Of a stretch of DNA of 64,000 nt, positions 18,487-32,813 are shown piece by piece (position 1 is the stretch's first letter; every line of letters begins with the position of its first letter). The translations under genes were made by a program, and so were the position numbers. The notes beneath the pieces are model-generated. The model did no database searches. It saw only the letters and a program-made list of their open reading frames with translations, and was not told the origin of the DNA. This stretch comes from Peribacillus muralis (GTDB taxonomy: Bacteria; Bacillota; Bacilli; Bacillales; DSM-1321): contig NZ_LMBV01000006.1 in NCBI RefSeq assembly GCF_001439925.1, positions 175,660 through 239,659 of the forward strand. The letters run 5' to 3'.

Positions 18487-18693
18487 TTAGTTTTCCTCGT
18501 AAGAATTATCGTAGGTCAATTTACCCGAATGTATTTCCTCAAGGGCACGACCGACGGATTTATGGGAAACCGGTTTTGTTAAAAGGCAATTATCTTTAAT
18601 TTGCATTTCCCTCGCACGTTTAGCTGCTACAGATACAAGCGAGTATTTAGAATCGATCTTCAATAATAGGGAATCAATTGATGGATATAACAT
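18487..18693 (-). CDS. rpoZ: RNA polymerase omega subunit
   Basis: Omega helps assemble and stabilise RNA polymerase by wrapping the beta-prime C-terminus. The 68-residue protein starts [30 protein letters not shown], the conserved omega core, and ends in the short variable tail [11 protein letters not shown]. It is three bases downstream of gmk, an arrangement widely conserved in bacteria, and before coaBC. Confidence 0.95.
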   Translation of the reverse strand: MLYPSIDSLLLKIDSKYSLVSVAAKRAREMQIKDNCLLTKPVSHKSVGRALEEIHSGKLTYDNSYEEN

Positions 18694-18696
18694 AGT

Positions 18697-19317
<621 letters not shown>

Positions 19318-19321
19318 TCAG

Positions 19322-19585
19322 TTACCCCTCTTCTACGCTGTCATCTTTATCTTGAAGCCGTGCTGCAACCGTTTCAGGTTGAACCGCAGATAAAATGACA
19401 TGGTCGCTGTCTGTAATTATAACGGCCCTAGTTCTTCTACCATATGTAGCATCTATTAAGGATCCACGATCTCGGGCATCTTGGATGATTCTTTTTATCG
19501 GAGCCGATTCAGGGCTCACGATGGATACGATCCGGTTCGCGGATACGATATTGCCAAAACCGATATTAATGAGCTTAATTGACAT
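19322..19585 (-). CDS. remA: Extracellular matrix regulatory protein RemA (DUF370)
   Basis: RemA is a ring-forming DNA-binding protein that activates biofilm matrix and osmoprotection genes in B. subtilis. The 87 residues [57 protein letters not shown] match RemA almost throughout. The frame extends ten codons upstream, but the ATG at 19585 has GGGGGA six to seven bases before it and gives the normal start. It sits between yicC and gmk as in other Bacillaceae. Confidence 0.94.
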   Translation of the reverse strand: MSIKLINIGFGNIVSANRIVSIVSPESAPIKRIIQDARDRGSLIDATYGRRTRAVIITDSDHVILSAVQPETVAARLQDKDDSVEEG

Positions 19586-19639
19586 TTTTGTCCCCCATTC
19601 ATATTCTATTGTCACCTTTTTACGTTCATCATAAACCGA

Positions 19640-20515
19640 CTACTCGATATTTTGAACCTGTTCCTTTAATTTTTCAAGCAGGCTTTTCATTTCCACCACG
19701 TCTTTGGTAATGGCAGAATCATTAGCTTTTGATCCGATCGTATTGATTTCCCTGTTCATTTCCTGGACAAGGAAGTCCAGTTTCCTGCCAATCGGTTCAT
19801 TCTCGTTAAGAGTTCCAGAAAACTGCCTGATATGGCTTTCAAGTCTCGTAAGTTCTTCATTTATATCACATTTATCAGCAAAAATGGCCGCTTCCGTCAC
19901 AATCCGGCTTTCTTCAATCAGTCCATCCGTTAACTCAGCTAGTTTGATTTCCAACCTGGCTTTATATTTCTCGACGACTGAAGGCGCATGTTTTTTGACC
20001 GTTGCAACAATTTCACCAAACCTATTAAGCTGGTTGATCATGTCCAGGGCCAGCTCCTGACCTTCATGAGCCCGCATTGTTTTTAGGTTCTCCAATGCCC
20101 CGGAAACCGCCTGCAAGAATAAGGCTTCCAAATCGTTAGGAACCGCCGGCACTTCTTCCGTCATGAAGATCGATTCCAGCTGGAGCACATCCTGTAGTGT
20201 AATGGAGCCCTCCAGTTTGTATTTATCCTTGACTTCAGCCATCAAGCCTACATACTGATCGGCAAGATCATAATCAATTTTCACTTTTTTGGAAACGAGG
20301 CTTTCGCCTTCCACTGTAAGGAAGATTTCCACCCGTCCCCTTCTTATGTATTGATTCGCCTTTTTCTTCACTTTTTCTTCCAAAGCCAAAAGCTGGCGCG
20401 GCATTCTAATCGTATATTCACAAAAACGATGATTTACCGTCTTAATCTCGGCAAAAACCTTGACCTGTCCGTTTCCCGCTTCTTCTCTTCCATAGCCCGT
20501 CATACTGGTAACCAT
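19640..20515 (-). CDS. yloC: YicC/YloC family endoribonuclease
   Basis: A 291-residue protein beginning MVTSMTGYGREE, the family signature, with EIKTVNHRFCEYTIRMP (about 30-46) and a C-terminal DUF1732 segment GRKLDFLVQEMNREINTIGSKAND. E. coli YicC is an endoribonuclease; activity of this ortholog is inferred only. The frame opens six codons earlier at a TTG, but the ATG at 20515, preceded by GGAAGTGG, gives the exact B. subtilis YloC length. It heads the remA-gmk-rpoZ-coaBC gene run after the yloB terminator. Confidence 0.9.
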   Translation of the reverse strand: MVTSMTGYGREEAGNGQVKVFAEIKTVNHRFCEYTIRMPRQLLALEEKVKKKANQYIRRGRVEIFLTVEGESLVSKKVKIDYDLADQYVGLMAEVKDKYKLEGSITLQDVLQLESIFMTEEVPAVPNDLEALFLQAVSGALENLKTMRAHEGQELALDMINQLNRFGEIVATVKKHAPSVVEKYKARLEIKLAELTDGLIEESRIVTEAAIFADKCDINEELTRLESHIRQFSGTLNENEPIGRKLDFLVQEMNREINTIGSKANDSAITKDVVEMKSLLEKLKEQVQNIE

Positions 20516-20611
20516 GGTTCCACTTCCAATCAAGCTTATTGTAGTAATTTCGCGCTTTCATTGATATATATCAGCTGCTGCATGATCACTTTAGCGTAGA
20601 ATTAAAACATT

Positions 20612-20651
20612 GCAAAAATAAAAAGGCAATAGAGCAAGACTCTACCACCTT
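20612..20651 (-). terminator. intrinsic terminator after yloB
   Basis: A 12-bp stem with G-T pairs (AAGGTGGTAGAG/CTCTATTGCCTT, 5-nt loop) runs into TTTTATTTTTG on the minus strand, 17 nt after the ATPase stop codon. Confidence 0.85.
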
Positions 20652-20668
20652 AAAGATTATATCATATT

Positions 20669-23347
20669 TCATTGTGCTTTTCTTGCTAAAAAGGTTCCCG
20701 CTAGTAAAAAAGTTGGGATGGAGGCCATTCCTATAACCAATAGCCAATCCCTTCCTGAAATCGGCACGGTATGGAAGATCGTTTGCAAAGGCTGCACATA
20801 CATGACTGCAAGCATCAATAATAGCGAGGACAGGACCGCTCCTACCAAATATAAGTTTCCGAGCGGGTTTCTGGAGAAGATCGAGCGTTCACTGCGGCAA
20901 TCAAAAACATGTATGAGCTGGGCCAAAACCAAGGTAGCGAACGCGATCGTTTGTGCATATGCCAGGTTTTCCGGGTTTGCCCGGTACACGACATAAAAGG
21001 CGATCAAAGTTGAAATCCCGATTAAAAAACCACGCGAGATGATTTTCCAGCCGAGCCCTCTGCCAAAAACACCTTCGTTGGCATTCCTCGGATTTCGTTT
21101 CATCACGTCCTCTTCAGCGGAATCGAGTCCCAATGCCATGGCAGGAAGTCCGTCCGTAACAAGATTCACGAATAGTATTTGGATTGGAATCAACGGAAGC
21201 GGCAAGGCACATAACATCGCAAAAAACATGACCAAAATCTCCCCGACATTGGAAGCAAGCAGATAGCGGATGAACTTCCTGATGTTTTCGTATATATTCC
21301 GGCCTTCTTTAATCGCCGATTTAATCGTTGCAAAATTATCATCAACCAATATCAAGGAAGAAGCCTCCTTGGCAACATCAGTCCCGGTGACCCCCATCGA
21401 TATGCCGATATCCGCTGATTTTATCGCCGGGGCATCATTGACGCCATCCCCAGTCATCGCAACGACATGTCCTTTATTTTGGAGAGCTTTTACGATTTTC
21501 AACTTATGCTCCGGTGAAACACGAGCAAATACCGAAACACCTTCGACGATGCCTTCAAGTTCCCCGACTTCCATGTCCGCCAATTGCCGGCCTTCAAGTA
21601 CAAGGTCTTTTCCTTTTAATATCCCAAGCTCTTTAGCTATTGCTTTTGCGGTTATGACATGGTCGCCAGTAATCATCACGGTTTTAATTCCCGCGTCCCG
21701 GCATTCCTTGACCGCCTGCTTCACTTCCGGACGTGGCGGATCAATCATGCCTTGCAGTCCCATGAAGGTCAAATTGCGCTCTGCTTCCGTTTCATGAAGT
21801 AAAATCGTTCCTTTCGAAAGGGGTTTATAACCGACAGCAATCATTCGAAGTGCCTGTGAAGCAAGCTCGTTCATGTCCTGCTGCACCCTTTCCTTACCTT
21901 CGCGATTCAATATTTCCGACTTGCCTTCCCATAGCATCGTGTCGCACTGGGCAAGCAATACATCAGGTGCTCCTTTTACGATGACAAAATGATTCTCCTT
22001 ATCATCCTTTACGACCACACTCATCATTTTGCGGCTCGAGTCGAAGGGAAACTCTTTAACGACCGTAAATCTTTTTGATAGATGGTTCCTCGTCAAGCCC
22101 GCTTTCATCGCCGCGACCAACATCGCCCCTTCTGTCGGATCACCGTCCAATACATATTGTTTTCCCTTCTCATTTAACTCGGCTTTGTTACAGAGCATCC
22201 CGAACGTAATGATCTGAAGCAGGGCATTGTGGTTTTTCGGTGCAACCGCAACTCCCCTCAAGGAAAACTCTCCTATCGGATTATATCCAGTTCCGCTGAC
22301 ATCCCATGTTTTCCCTCCACTCCAAACTTTCGTGACGGTCATCTTGTTTTGAGTAAGTGTTCCCGTCTTATCCGAGCAAATCACAGTCGCGCAACCAAGA
22401 GTTTCAACAGCAGGAAGCTTGCGGACAATCGCCTTTTGTTTGATCATTCGCTGAACGCCCAACGACAGGGCTACAGTCACGATGGCTGGCAAGCCTTCTG
22501 GAATCGCCGCTACAGCTAAAGATACTCCCGCTAAAAACATTGTATAAAGGTCATGCCCTTGAATGACGCCAGTCAACACGACAATGATCGTCAATATCAA
22601 GGCCGTGATGATCAAAATTTTCCCTAACTGCTCCAGCCGCCGTTGAAGAGGAGTTTCTTTTGTTTCTGCAGTCTGAAGCAAGTCGGCAATCTTCCCCATC
22701 GCCGTATTCATTCCCGTAGCGATGACAATTCCTACTCCATTTCCTCTTGTGACCATCGTTCCCATAAAGGCCATATTTTCCTGATCCCCGATATCTTCGA
22801 CCTCATTCTTTAATGGCTCGGAGCATTTAACGGCCGGAAGTGACTCGCCGGTTAATGCCGATTCCTCAATTTCAAGGCTAGAATGGTCGACGATCCGCAG
22901 ATCTGCTCCAATCCTGTCACCACTAGAGAATTTCAGGATATCCCCCACTACAACTTCTCTTGAAGGGACCTTTAACCAACGGCCATCCCGAAGTACATTC
23001 ACTTGCGGCGCTGCCATTTCCTTTAGCGCATCGAGTGATTTTTCAGCCTTTCGTTCTTGAAAAAAACCGAGTAATCCATTTAAAAAAACAATCGCCATAA
23101 TGGCAATCGCATCAATATATTCACCTAATATCCCGGAGACCAAGGTCGCGGCTAGTAATACGATGACCATGAAATCTTTGAATTGTGCAAAAAACAAAAG
23201 TATGGCTGACTGCTTTTCACCTTCCTTCAATTCGTTGTAGCCCTGCTTATCCAGCCTGTCCTTTACTTCATCATCGTCCAAACCGTGTGTAACGTTTGTA
23301 TGAAGCGCTTTTTCCATTTCTTGATTATTCATTTCCTTGAAGTCCAT
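20669..23347 (-). CDS. yloB: P-type calcium-transporting ATPase (YloB, SERCA-like P2A)
   Basis: A membrane pump driven by ATP that exports Ca2+; in B. subtilis YloB is linked to sporulation and spore calcium or heat resistance. The 892 residues show the P2A architecture: TGES actuator loop (TGESLPAVK), phosphorylation site DKTGTLTQNKMT, KGAPD nucleotide site, TGDGVNDAPAIK hinge, and about ten membrane helices, including PEGL in helix M4 (AAIPEGLPAIV) with Ca2+ ligands. The ATG at 23347 follows one codon after a TTG in the same frame; the RBS is weak either way. Its own terminator isolates it from yicC. Confidence 0.93.
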   Translation of the reverse strand: MDFKEMNNQEMEKALHTNVTHGLDDDEVKDRLDKQGYNELKEGEKQSAILLFFAQFKDFMVIVLLAATLVSGILGEYIDAIAIMAIVFLNGLLGFFQERKAEKSLDALKEMAAPQVNVLRDGRWLKVPSREVVVGDILKFSSGDRIGADLRIVDHSSLEIEESALTGESLPAVKCSEPLKNEVEDIGDQENMAFMGTMVTRGNGVGIVIATGMNTAMGKIADLLQTAETKETPLQRRLEQLGKILIITALILTIIVVLTGVIQGHDLYTMFLAGVSLAVAAIPEGLPAIVTVALSLGVQRMIKQKAIVRKLPAVETLGCATVICSDKTGTLTQNKMTVTKVWSGGKTWDVSGTGYNPIGEFSLRGVAVAPKNHNALLQIITFGMLCNKAELNEKGKQYVLDGDPTEGAMLVAAMKAGLTRNHLSKRFTVVKEFPFDSSRKMMSVVVKDDKENHFVIVKGAPDVLLAQCDTMLWEGKSEILNREGKERVQQDMNELASQALRMIAVGYKPLSKGTILLHETEAERNLTFMGLQGMIDPPRPEVKQAVKECRDAGIKTVMITGDHVITAKAIAKELGILKGKDLVLEGRQLADMEVGELEGIVEGVSVFARVSPEHKLKIVKALQNKGHVVAMTGDGVNDAPAIKSADIGISMGVTGTDVAKEASSLILVDDNFATIKSAIKEGRNIYENIRKFIRYLLASNVGEILVMFFAMLCALPLPLIPIQILFVNLVTDGLPAMALGLDSAEEDVMKRNPRNANEGVFGRGLGWKIISRGFLIGISTLIAFYVVYRANPENLAYAQTIAFATLVLAQLIHVFDCRSERSIFSRNPLGNLYLVGAVLSSLLLMLAVMYVQPLQTIFHTVPISGRDWLLVIGMASIPTFLLAGTFLARKAQ

Positions 23348-23480
23348 CAAGTATCACACATCCCTTTAAGTAGAATGAAATAGGCCCCTGTATACATCTT
23401 AAACATGCACTTTTGCTCGACTCATCCAACACCTGCCCGCTTACCGATACATAAAACAACCTGCTCTTCTTCCATGATTA

Positions 23481-23509
23481 TTCAGACTCGTCCAAAATAA
23501 TGCTATAAT
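23481..23509 (+). promoter_or_regulatory. candidate extended -10 promoter of rqcH
   Basis: TGCTATAAT (TATAAT at 23504-23509) with a weak TTCAGA (23481-23486) 17 bp upstream, on the plus strand. This lies in the 375-nt gap between the divergent yloB and rqcH. It would give a leader of about 205 nt containing a small hairpin (ACTTGG/CCAAGT near 23551-23572). No gene is visible in the gap and I could not define the yloB promoter. Confidence 0.45.
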
Positions 23510-23722
23510 TAAACAGAATTGCAGAAAGAAGAACGGTCCAAATAAAATACACTTGGAAAAACTACGCCAAGTAACTGGGGCATGTTAGATTTCCATTCAT
23601 TCGATACACCAAACCTTCCATGTTCAACTTTTAAATGGGCCAGTAGCGCATGAATGGACCGCTCCTGAGGCATGGAGAATGAAGTATCATAGAAAATCTT
23701 ATGTAAAGGAAGTAAAAATAGA

Positions 23723-25444
23723 ATGTCATTCGATGGATTATTTACGAAAGCGATGACCGAAGAAATCGCTTCTATATTAAAAGGCGGCCGGATCAATAAA
23801 GTTCATCAACCTTACAAAAATGAAGTGATATTGGTGATTCGTGCCGGAGGTAAAAATCATAAACTCCTATTATCTGCTCATCCAAGTTATTCAAGGGTGC
23901 AATTGACGGAAGAAAGTTATGAAAATCCGAAAGAGGCGCCCATGTTCTGTATGCTTCTTAGAAAACATCTCGAAGGCTATACAATAGAAGACGTTTATCA
24001 ATATGAACTCGATCGGATGATCATTCTGGAAGTAAAGGGCCGCAATGAGCTTGGGGATGTCTCTCAAAAGCAATTAATCATTGAAATCATGGGGCGTCAC
24101 AGCAACATTGTTTTAGTCGATAAAGAACGGAACATGATACTAGACAGCATTAAGCATGTCTCTTATGCCGTGAACAGTTACCGGGCCATTTTGCCAGGAC
24201 AGGAGTATAAAGTGCCGCCTGCCCAGGAAAAGGTTAATCCCTTCAAGGCCACCGAGGACGAGATCAGGAAGAACCTGGATTTCAATGCCGGGAAGCTTGA
24301 CCGACAGCTTGTTGCCCACTTTTCAGGAATTTCACCTTTAGTTGCCAAGGAATCCGTTTACCGTGCTGGCTTGGCAAACAGTACCACCCTTCCTGCCGCT
24401 TTCTCAAGCTTAATTGGAGAAATCTCGGAACAAAAATATACAGCGACGATTAAACAGGACGGTAATAAAGAAGTGTTTTATATGCTTCCACTAGAGCACC
24501 TGGGTGAAACACAACGGACGTTCCCTTCATTAAGCGAGATGCTCGACAGATTTTACTTCGGTAAAGCCGAACGAGATCGGGTTAAGCAGAAAAGCCAGGA
24601 TGTCGACCGTTTCATTTCTAATGAAGTGGAAAAGAACTCAAAAAAAATCGGCAAACTCGAACGAACCTTAAAAGATACCGAACGCGGAGAACAGTACCAA
24701 TTGTTCGGGGAGCTGCTTACGGCTAATCTATATCAAATGAAAAAAGGCATGAAGGAAATTGAAGTCGTCAATTATTATGATGAGGCTCAAACTACGATTA
24801 CGATTCCGCTTGACCCTTTAAAAAATCCATCCGACAATGCTCAAAAGTACTTCTCCAAATACCAAAAGTCCAAAAATGCGGTCGGAGTGGTACAAGAACA
24901 AATCGAAAAGACAAAATTGGAATTATCCTACTTCGAAGCCTTGCACCAGCAGCTTCAATCAGCTTCGCCCAGGGATATCGAGGAAATACGTGAAGAGCTT
25001 CAGGAAGAAGGATACATCCGCCAAAAAAAGAAAAAAGGCATGAAAAAGCCTGCCAATGCCAAACCACAGCTTGAAACCTATTACGCTACCGATGGAGATC
25101 TCATTTTTGTCGGAAAGAATAATAAACAAAATGACTATTTAACGAATAAGTTCGCACGCCGGGATGAAATTTGGCTTCATACGAAAGACATCCCTGGCTC
25201 ACATGTCGTGATCCGGAATGAATCACCGAGCGAAGAAACGATAAAAGAGGCAGCCGTATTGGCAGCTTTCTTCAGTAAAGCAAAACAATCGAGCTCTGTT
25301 CCCGTTGACTTCACACAAGTCCGTCATGTAAAGAAACCGAATGGCAGCAAACCCGGCTTCGTTATCTATGAACAGCAGCAAACCGTATACATTACCCCGG
25401 ATGCCGATACCGTCATTCGGCTAAAGGAAGCGGTAAAAGCCTAA
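23723..25444 (+). CDS. rqcH: Rqc2 homolog RqcH (NFACT protein, ribosome quality control)
   Basis: RqcH binds obstructed 50S subunits that carry peptidyl-tRNA and recruits tRNA-Ala to add C-terminal alanine tails, marking the chain for degradation. The 573 residues follow the NFACT plan: NFACT-N (1-about 215), helix-hairpin-helix, a coiled-coil arm (about 285-435, rich in K and E), and NFACT-R near the C-terminus ([22 protein letters not shown]). The Asp97-Arg98 pair needed for alanine tailing in B. subtilis is present (YELDRMI). It was formerly annotated as a fibronectin-binding protein (YloA). It is on the plus strand, convergent with pyrE. Confidence 0.95.
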   Translation: MSFDGLFTKAMTEEIASILKGGRINKVHQPYKNEVILVIRAGGKNHKLLLSAHPSYSRVQLTEESYENPKEAPMFCMLLRKHLEGYTIEDVYQYELDRMIILEVKGRNELGDVSQKQLIIEIMGRHSNIVLVDKERNMILDSIKHVSYAVNSYRAILPGQEYKVPPAQEKVNPFKATEDEIRKNLDFNAGKLDRQLVAHFSGISPLVAKESVYRAGLANSTTLPAAFSSLIGEISEQKYTATIKQDGNKEVFYMLPLEHLGETQRTFPSLSEMLDRFYFGKAERDRVKQKSQDVDRFISNEVEKNSKKIGKLERTLKDTERGEQYQLFGELLTANLYQMKKGMKEIEVVNYYDEAQTTITIPLDPLKNPSDNAQKYFSKYQKSKNAVGVVQEQIEKTKLELSYFEALHQQLQSASPRDIEEIREELQEEGYIRQKKKKGMKKPANAKPQLETYYATDGDLIFVGKNNKQNDYLTNKFARRDEIWLHTKDIPGSHVVIRNESPSEETIKEAAVLAAFFSKAKQSSSVPVDFTQVRHVKKPNGSKPGFVIYEQQQTVYITPDADTVIRLKEAVKA

Positions 25445-25446
25445 AA

Positions 25447-25490
25447 AAAATAGAGGTGGCCCAATTGATATGTTTGGGCCATCTCTATTT
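25447..25490. terminator. shared bidirectional terminator of rqcH and pyrE
   Basis: An 18-bp stem (AAAATAGAGGTGGCCCAA paired with TTGGGCCATCTCTATTTT, one G-T pair, 8-nt loop) has T runs on both strands. It fills almost the whole gap between the two convergent stop codons. Confidence 0.9.
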
Positions 25491-26119
25491 TTATGCTGAA
25501 ATCCAAGCTGTATCTGCAGGATTCTCGCGCCACTTTTTAAGCTTTTCCAATTCTTCTGCCGTGATGTAGCCTTTTTCATTAGCGACCTTGATCAAAGTCG
25601 AGTAGTCACTCAAGGAATGATTAGTGATGCCTTCAGCACTGAACTTTTCTTTTCCCTTTTCCAATTCGTACGTAAAGATCGAAACGACTCCAAGAACTTC
25701 ACATCCAGCTTCTTTAAGCGCGTTAACAGCCGTAATTACACTGCCGCCGGTTGAAATTAAATCTTCCACAACCACCACTTTTTGTCCCGCAACGGCTCTG
25801 CCTTCAATTTGATTGCCCTTTCCATGCTCCTTCGCTTTAGAGCGAACATAGCACATCGGAGCGTTTAATTTGTCGCTCACCCAGGCTGCATGCGGAATGC
25901 CTGCAGTAGCGGTGCCTGCAATCAGCTCGGCTTCAGGGTAATGCCGCTCAATCAATTCCTTCAAGCCTTCCGCGATTACCGTGCGTACCTTCGGGTAAGA
26001 AAGGGTTAAGCGGTTGTCGCAATAAATAGGTGATTGAATTCCTGATGCCCAAGTGAATGGATCATTTGGCTGCAGGTACACTGCTTTTATTTCCAATAGA
26101 TGTTCGGCTATCGCTTCGT

Positions 26120-26126
<7 letters not shown>
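25491..26126 (-). CDS. pyrE: Orotate phosphoribosyltransferase
   Basis: Joins orotate to PRPP, giving OMP, the fifth step of UMP synthesis. The 211-residue protein has [21 protein letters not shown] near the N-terminus, the flexible loop [17 protein letters not shown] with catalytic Lys and His, and the PRPP motif [13 protein letters not shown]. The frame opens at a TTG at 26141, but GGGAGGG is encoded there; the ATG at 26126, six bases after it, is the start. It overlaps the end of pyrF by seven bases and is the last gene of the pyr operon. Confidence 0.96.
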
Positions 26127-28521
<2,395 letters not shown>

Positions 28522-28525
<4 letters not shown>

Positions 28526-31500
28526 ATATAGCTCACCTCACGACTTTTTTCCATTTTCCCCATCGCTTCAGCCGAGAAGGTCATCGACTCTATCACTCTT
28601 AAAATCGCTTCGGCCGTATCGAGTGACGTTAAGCATGTCACGCCATTTTCAACCGATTCACGGCGAATCCTGAATCCATCACGCGCAGGCTGCTTTCCTT
28701 TTGTCAAAGTATTAATGACGAATTGCGCTTCCCCATTTCTGATGACATCGAGTAGGTTCCTGCCTTCTTCACCGATTTTACCTACAATAGCAGTCGGGAT
28801 GCCTGATTGCTCCAATAGGGCTGCAGTTCCGCTTGTGGCGATTAACTTGAAGCCGATATTATGGAAGCGTCTTGCTAAAACGAGTGCTTCTTGCTTATCT
28901 TTATCCGATATCGTCAATAAAACCGAGCCATGACCCTGAATTTTGAAGCCGGAAGCGACGAGCCCTTTATATAAAGCTTTCTCAAGGGTGCTATCTTTCC
29001 CCATTACTTCACCGGTCGATTTCATTTCAGGTCCGAGTGAAATGTCTACACCTCTTAATTTAGCAAAGGAGAAGACCGGCACTTTCACATAAACCCCAGA
29101 TTGTTCCGGCACTAACCCGGATTGGTACCCTTGGCTTTCAAGCGAGTGTCCTAGAATCACCTTCGTGGCTAAGTTAGCCATCGGCACATTCGTAATTTTG
29201 CTTAGGAACGGAACGGTTCTGCTTGAACGCGGATTCACTTCAATGACATATACCTCTTCGTTGCTGATGACATATTGAATGTTCAAGAGACCAATTATAT
29301 TCAAGCCTTTTGCTAGTCTTGTCGTATAGTCGATGATCACTTCTTTTTGTTTTTCCGTTAAATTTTGCGGCGGATAGACGGCAATCGAATCACCGGAATG
29401 GACGCCAGCCCGTTCGATATGCTCCATGATCCCTGGGATTACGACTGTTTTCCCATCGGATATCCCATCGACTTCAACTTCCTTACCCGTCAAGTAGCGG
29501 TCTATCAACACAGGATGATCCGGGTTGATTTTCACGGCATTTGTCATGTAATGCAGCAATTCATCTTGTTTGTAGACGATTTCCATCGCTCTTCCACCGA
29601 GAACATACGATGGCCTTACTAAAACCGGATAACCAATATCTTCAGCAATGACAATCGCTTCATCAACAGATGTAGCGGTTTTACCCTTCGGCTGCGGTAT
29701 GCCTAAATCCTTAAGCGCTTTTTCGAATTTATTGCGATTCTCCGCCCTATCCAAGTCTTCAAGTGAAGTCCCAAGGATTTTCACACCTCTTTCGACGAGT
29801 CCATCTGCAAGGTTTATCGCAGTCTGTCCGCCAAACTGGACAATGACTCCTTCCGGTTTTTCCAGATCGATGACATGCATGACATCTTCTAGTGTCAACG
29901 GTTCGAAATAAAGCTTGTCGGAGATACTGAAATCCGTCGAAACTGTTTCAGGATTATTGTTGATGATGATTGCCTCATATCCAGCTTCTTTGATAGCCCA
30001 GACCGAATGTACGGTCGCATAATCGAATTCTACCCCTTGCCCAATCCGAATCGGGCCAGACCCCAGTACAATGACACTTTTCTTATCGGTGACGATCGAT
30101 TCATTTTCATCTTCATATGTTCCATAAAAATACGGTGTTTCCGATTCGAATTCCGCCGCACAAGTATCGACCATTTTGTAAACAGGGATGATTCCTTCTT
30201 GCTTCCGATATTCATAGACTTCGATTTCAGGGACGTTCCATATTTCTGCAATCGTTTTGTCAGAAAAGCCAAGTTCTTTAGCTTTTTGCAGCACTTCACT
30301 ATTAAAGGAATGTTCCAGTAGTTCCTTTTCAAAGTCGATGATTTTTTTCAACTTATGCAGGAAGAATAGATCGATTTGGCTCCATTCATGAATGGTTTCG
30401 ATCGTTTTTCCCCTTCTTAAAGCTTCGCCGATATAGAATAACCGCTCATCTCCCGCTTTGCGGATCCGTTTCTCTATTTTTTCATCCTCGAATTCGTCAT
30501 TCAATTCAAGATGGTATATGCCGGCTTCAAGGGAACGTACTGCTTTTAGGATCGATTCTTCAAAGGTACGGCCAATTGCCATGACTTCTCCCGTCGCCTT
30601 CATTTGGGTACCAAGCCTGCGGTTCGCGCTTTCGAACTTATCGAAAGGCCAGCGTGGGATCTTCGTAACGACATAGTCCAGTGCCGGTTCGAAGCTTGCG
30701 TAAGTTTTGCCTGTGACCGGGTTCATCATTTCATCAAGCGTCAAGCCAACCGCTATCTTGGCTGCAAGCTTTGCAATCGGATATCCAGTTGCCTTTGAAG
30801 CAAGTGCTGACGAACGACTCACCCTTGGGTTCACTTCAATGACGTAATATTGATAGCTGTTTGGATCCAAGGCAAGCTGAACATTGCATCCTCCTTCAAT
30901 TTTCAAGGCACGGATGATTTTCAAGGATGTATTTCTAAGCATTTGATACTCTCTGTCACTTAATGTTTGGCTTGGTGCCGCAACGATTGAATCTCCTGTA
31001 TGGACGCCGACCGGGTCGAAGTTTTCCATATTACAAACGACGATTGCGTTATCTTTGGAATCACGCATCACTTCATATTCCACTTCTTTAAAACCGGCGA
31101 TGCTCTTCTCAAGCAGACATTGGTGAACGGGACTGCTTTTCAGGCCGCCTTCAACTATTTCTATGAGTTGTTCTTCATTATCGCAAATCCCTCCGCCTGT
31201 TCCGCCTAGCGTGAAGGCAGGACGTACGATGACCGGATAGCCGACTCGTTCCACGAATGTATAAGCCTCTTCCAAGTTATGAATGATGTCGCTGTCGGGA
31301 ACAGGCTCCCCAAGATCGTTCATAAGAGTACGGAAAAGATCTCTGTCCTCCGCTTGCTGGATGGCGGAAAGTTTCGTCCCAAGAATCTGGACATTGCATT
31401 CTTCGAGAATTCCAGCCTCGGCCAATTCAACAGCCATGTTCAAGCCAGTTTGTCCTCCCAATGTAGGTAACAGCGCATCTGGACGCTCTTTACGAATGAT

Positions 31501-31728
31501 TTTGCTGACAAATTCCAAAGTGATCGGTTCAATATACACCGCATCAGCCATTTCACTGTCTGTCATGATTGTAGCAGGGTTAGAGTTGATCAGGATTACT
31601 CGATAGCCTTCTTCTTTTAAGGCGATACATGCTTGAGTTCCTGCGTAATCGAACTCGGCAGCCTGTCCGATGATGATCGGACCGGAACCAATTACTAGGA
31701 TGCTTTTTATATCATTGCGTTTTGGCAT
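28522..31728 (-). CDS. carB: Carbamoyl-phosphate synthase, large subunit
   Basis: Makes carbamoyl phosphate from ammonia (supplied by CarA), bicarbonate and two ATP. At 1068 residues it is full length, with two homologous ATP-grasp halves (first [20 protein letters not shown] near residue 15; second [20 protein letters not shown] near 555), an oligomerization segment between them, and a C-terminal allosteric domain (about 935-1068). It overlaps carA by 22 bases and pyrK by four. The location inside the pyr operon makes it the pyrimidine-regulated (PyrAB) copy; whether an arginine-regulated copy exists elsewhere cannot be seen. Confidence 0.97.
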
Positions 31729-32813
31729 GTTTCTTCCCCCTTGGTAGTTGCAGTTTCAATCATTTGTAAAAATTCGTTGAATAAATAGTTGGCGTCTTCC
31801 GGACCTGGTGATGCCTCCGGGTGATATTGTACGGTGAATGCTGGGTAATCTTTATGGCGCAGTCCTTCAATCGTACCGTCATTCAATGCTGTATGTGTCA
31901 CAATAATTTCCGTCTGTTCGATGGAAAGTGCTTCGACCGTATAACCATGATTTTGAGAAGTGATGGATACCTTCCCGGTGCGAAGGTCCTTTACTGGATG
32001 GTTAGAACCGCGATGGCCAAATTTTAACTTTTCCGTATCAGCTCCGTTTGCAAGCGCGAATAATTGATGTCCTAAACAGATGCCGAACAATGGAACTTTC
32101 GTTTGGACTGTACGGATCATTACAAGCGTTTCAGGAACACTTTTCGGATCTCCAGGCCCATTGGAAAGCATCACACCATCCGGATGGTATTGCATCACTT
32201 CCTCTGCGGTGACGTTATAAGGTACGACCACGACATCACAGCCGCGCTTCGTCAGCTCACGCAAAATCCCATGCTTCATGCCATAGTCAACAAGAACGAC
32301 GCGGGGGCCTCTGCCTGGACTTGAATAGGGTGCTTTCGTTGAAACCTGCTTCACCTGGTTTGTTGGGATCACCTTTGCTTTCAACTGCGATATAACCTCT
32401 TCGGCATCTTTGTTGATATTACAGATTGCACCTTTAAGGGCACCTGATTTTCTAATGATCTTTGTCAGCTTCCTCGTATCGATTCCACTTATTCCAGGTA
32501 TGTTCTTCATTTTCAAATATTCATCAAGTGATAATTGATTGCGCCAGTTGGACGGAAGGTCTGCCGTTTCTTTAACGACAAAACCTGCTATCGCTGGATT
32601 TATCGATTCAAAGTCATCCCGGTTAATTCCGTAGTTTCCAATTAGGGGATACGTTAGTGTGACGATTTGTCCGCAATAAGATGGATCGGATAGAATTTCC
32701 TGATATCCGGTCATCCCCGTATTAAAAACGACCTCACCCATTTTTTCTACGTCCCCACCAAATGCTTCCCCAATGAAAACCGTTCCGTCTTCTAAAATAA
32801 GCTGTCTTTTCAT
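31707..32813 (-). CDS. carA: Carbamoyl-phosphate synthase, small (glutaminase) subunit
   Basis: Hydrolyses glutamine and channels ammonia to CarB. The 368 residues comprise an N-terminal domain ([39 protein letters not shown]) and a class I amidotransferase domain with the nucleophile elbow [12 protein letters not shown] and the His-Glu pair in [11 protein letters not shown]. The frame opens eight codons earlier, but the ATG at 32813 matches the family and forms an ATGA overlap with the pyrC stop. Called pyrAA in Bacillus. Confidence 0.96.
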   Translation of the reverse strand: MKRQLILEDGTVFIGEAFGGDVEKMGEVVFNTGMTGYQEILSDPSYCGQIVTLTYPLIGNYGINRDDFESINPAIAGFVVKETADLPSNWRNQLSLDEYLKMKNIPGISGIDTRKLTKIIRKSGALKGAICNINKDAEEVISQLKAKVIPTNQVKQVSTKAPYSSPGRGPRVVLVDYGMKHGILRELTKRGCDVVVVPYNVTAEEVMQYHPDGVMLSNGPGDPKSVPETLVMIRTVQTKVPLFGICLGHQLFALANGADTEKLKFGHRGSNHPVKDLRTGKVSITSQNHGYTVEALSIEQTEIIVTHTALNDGTIEGLRHKDYPAFTVQYHPEASPGPEDANYLFNEFLQMIETATTKGEETCQNAMI

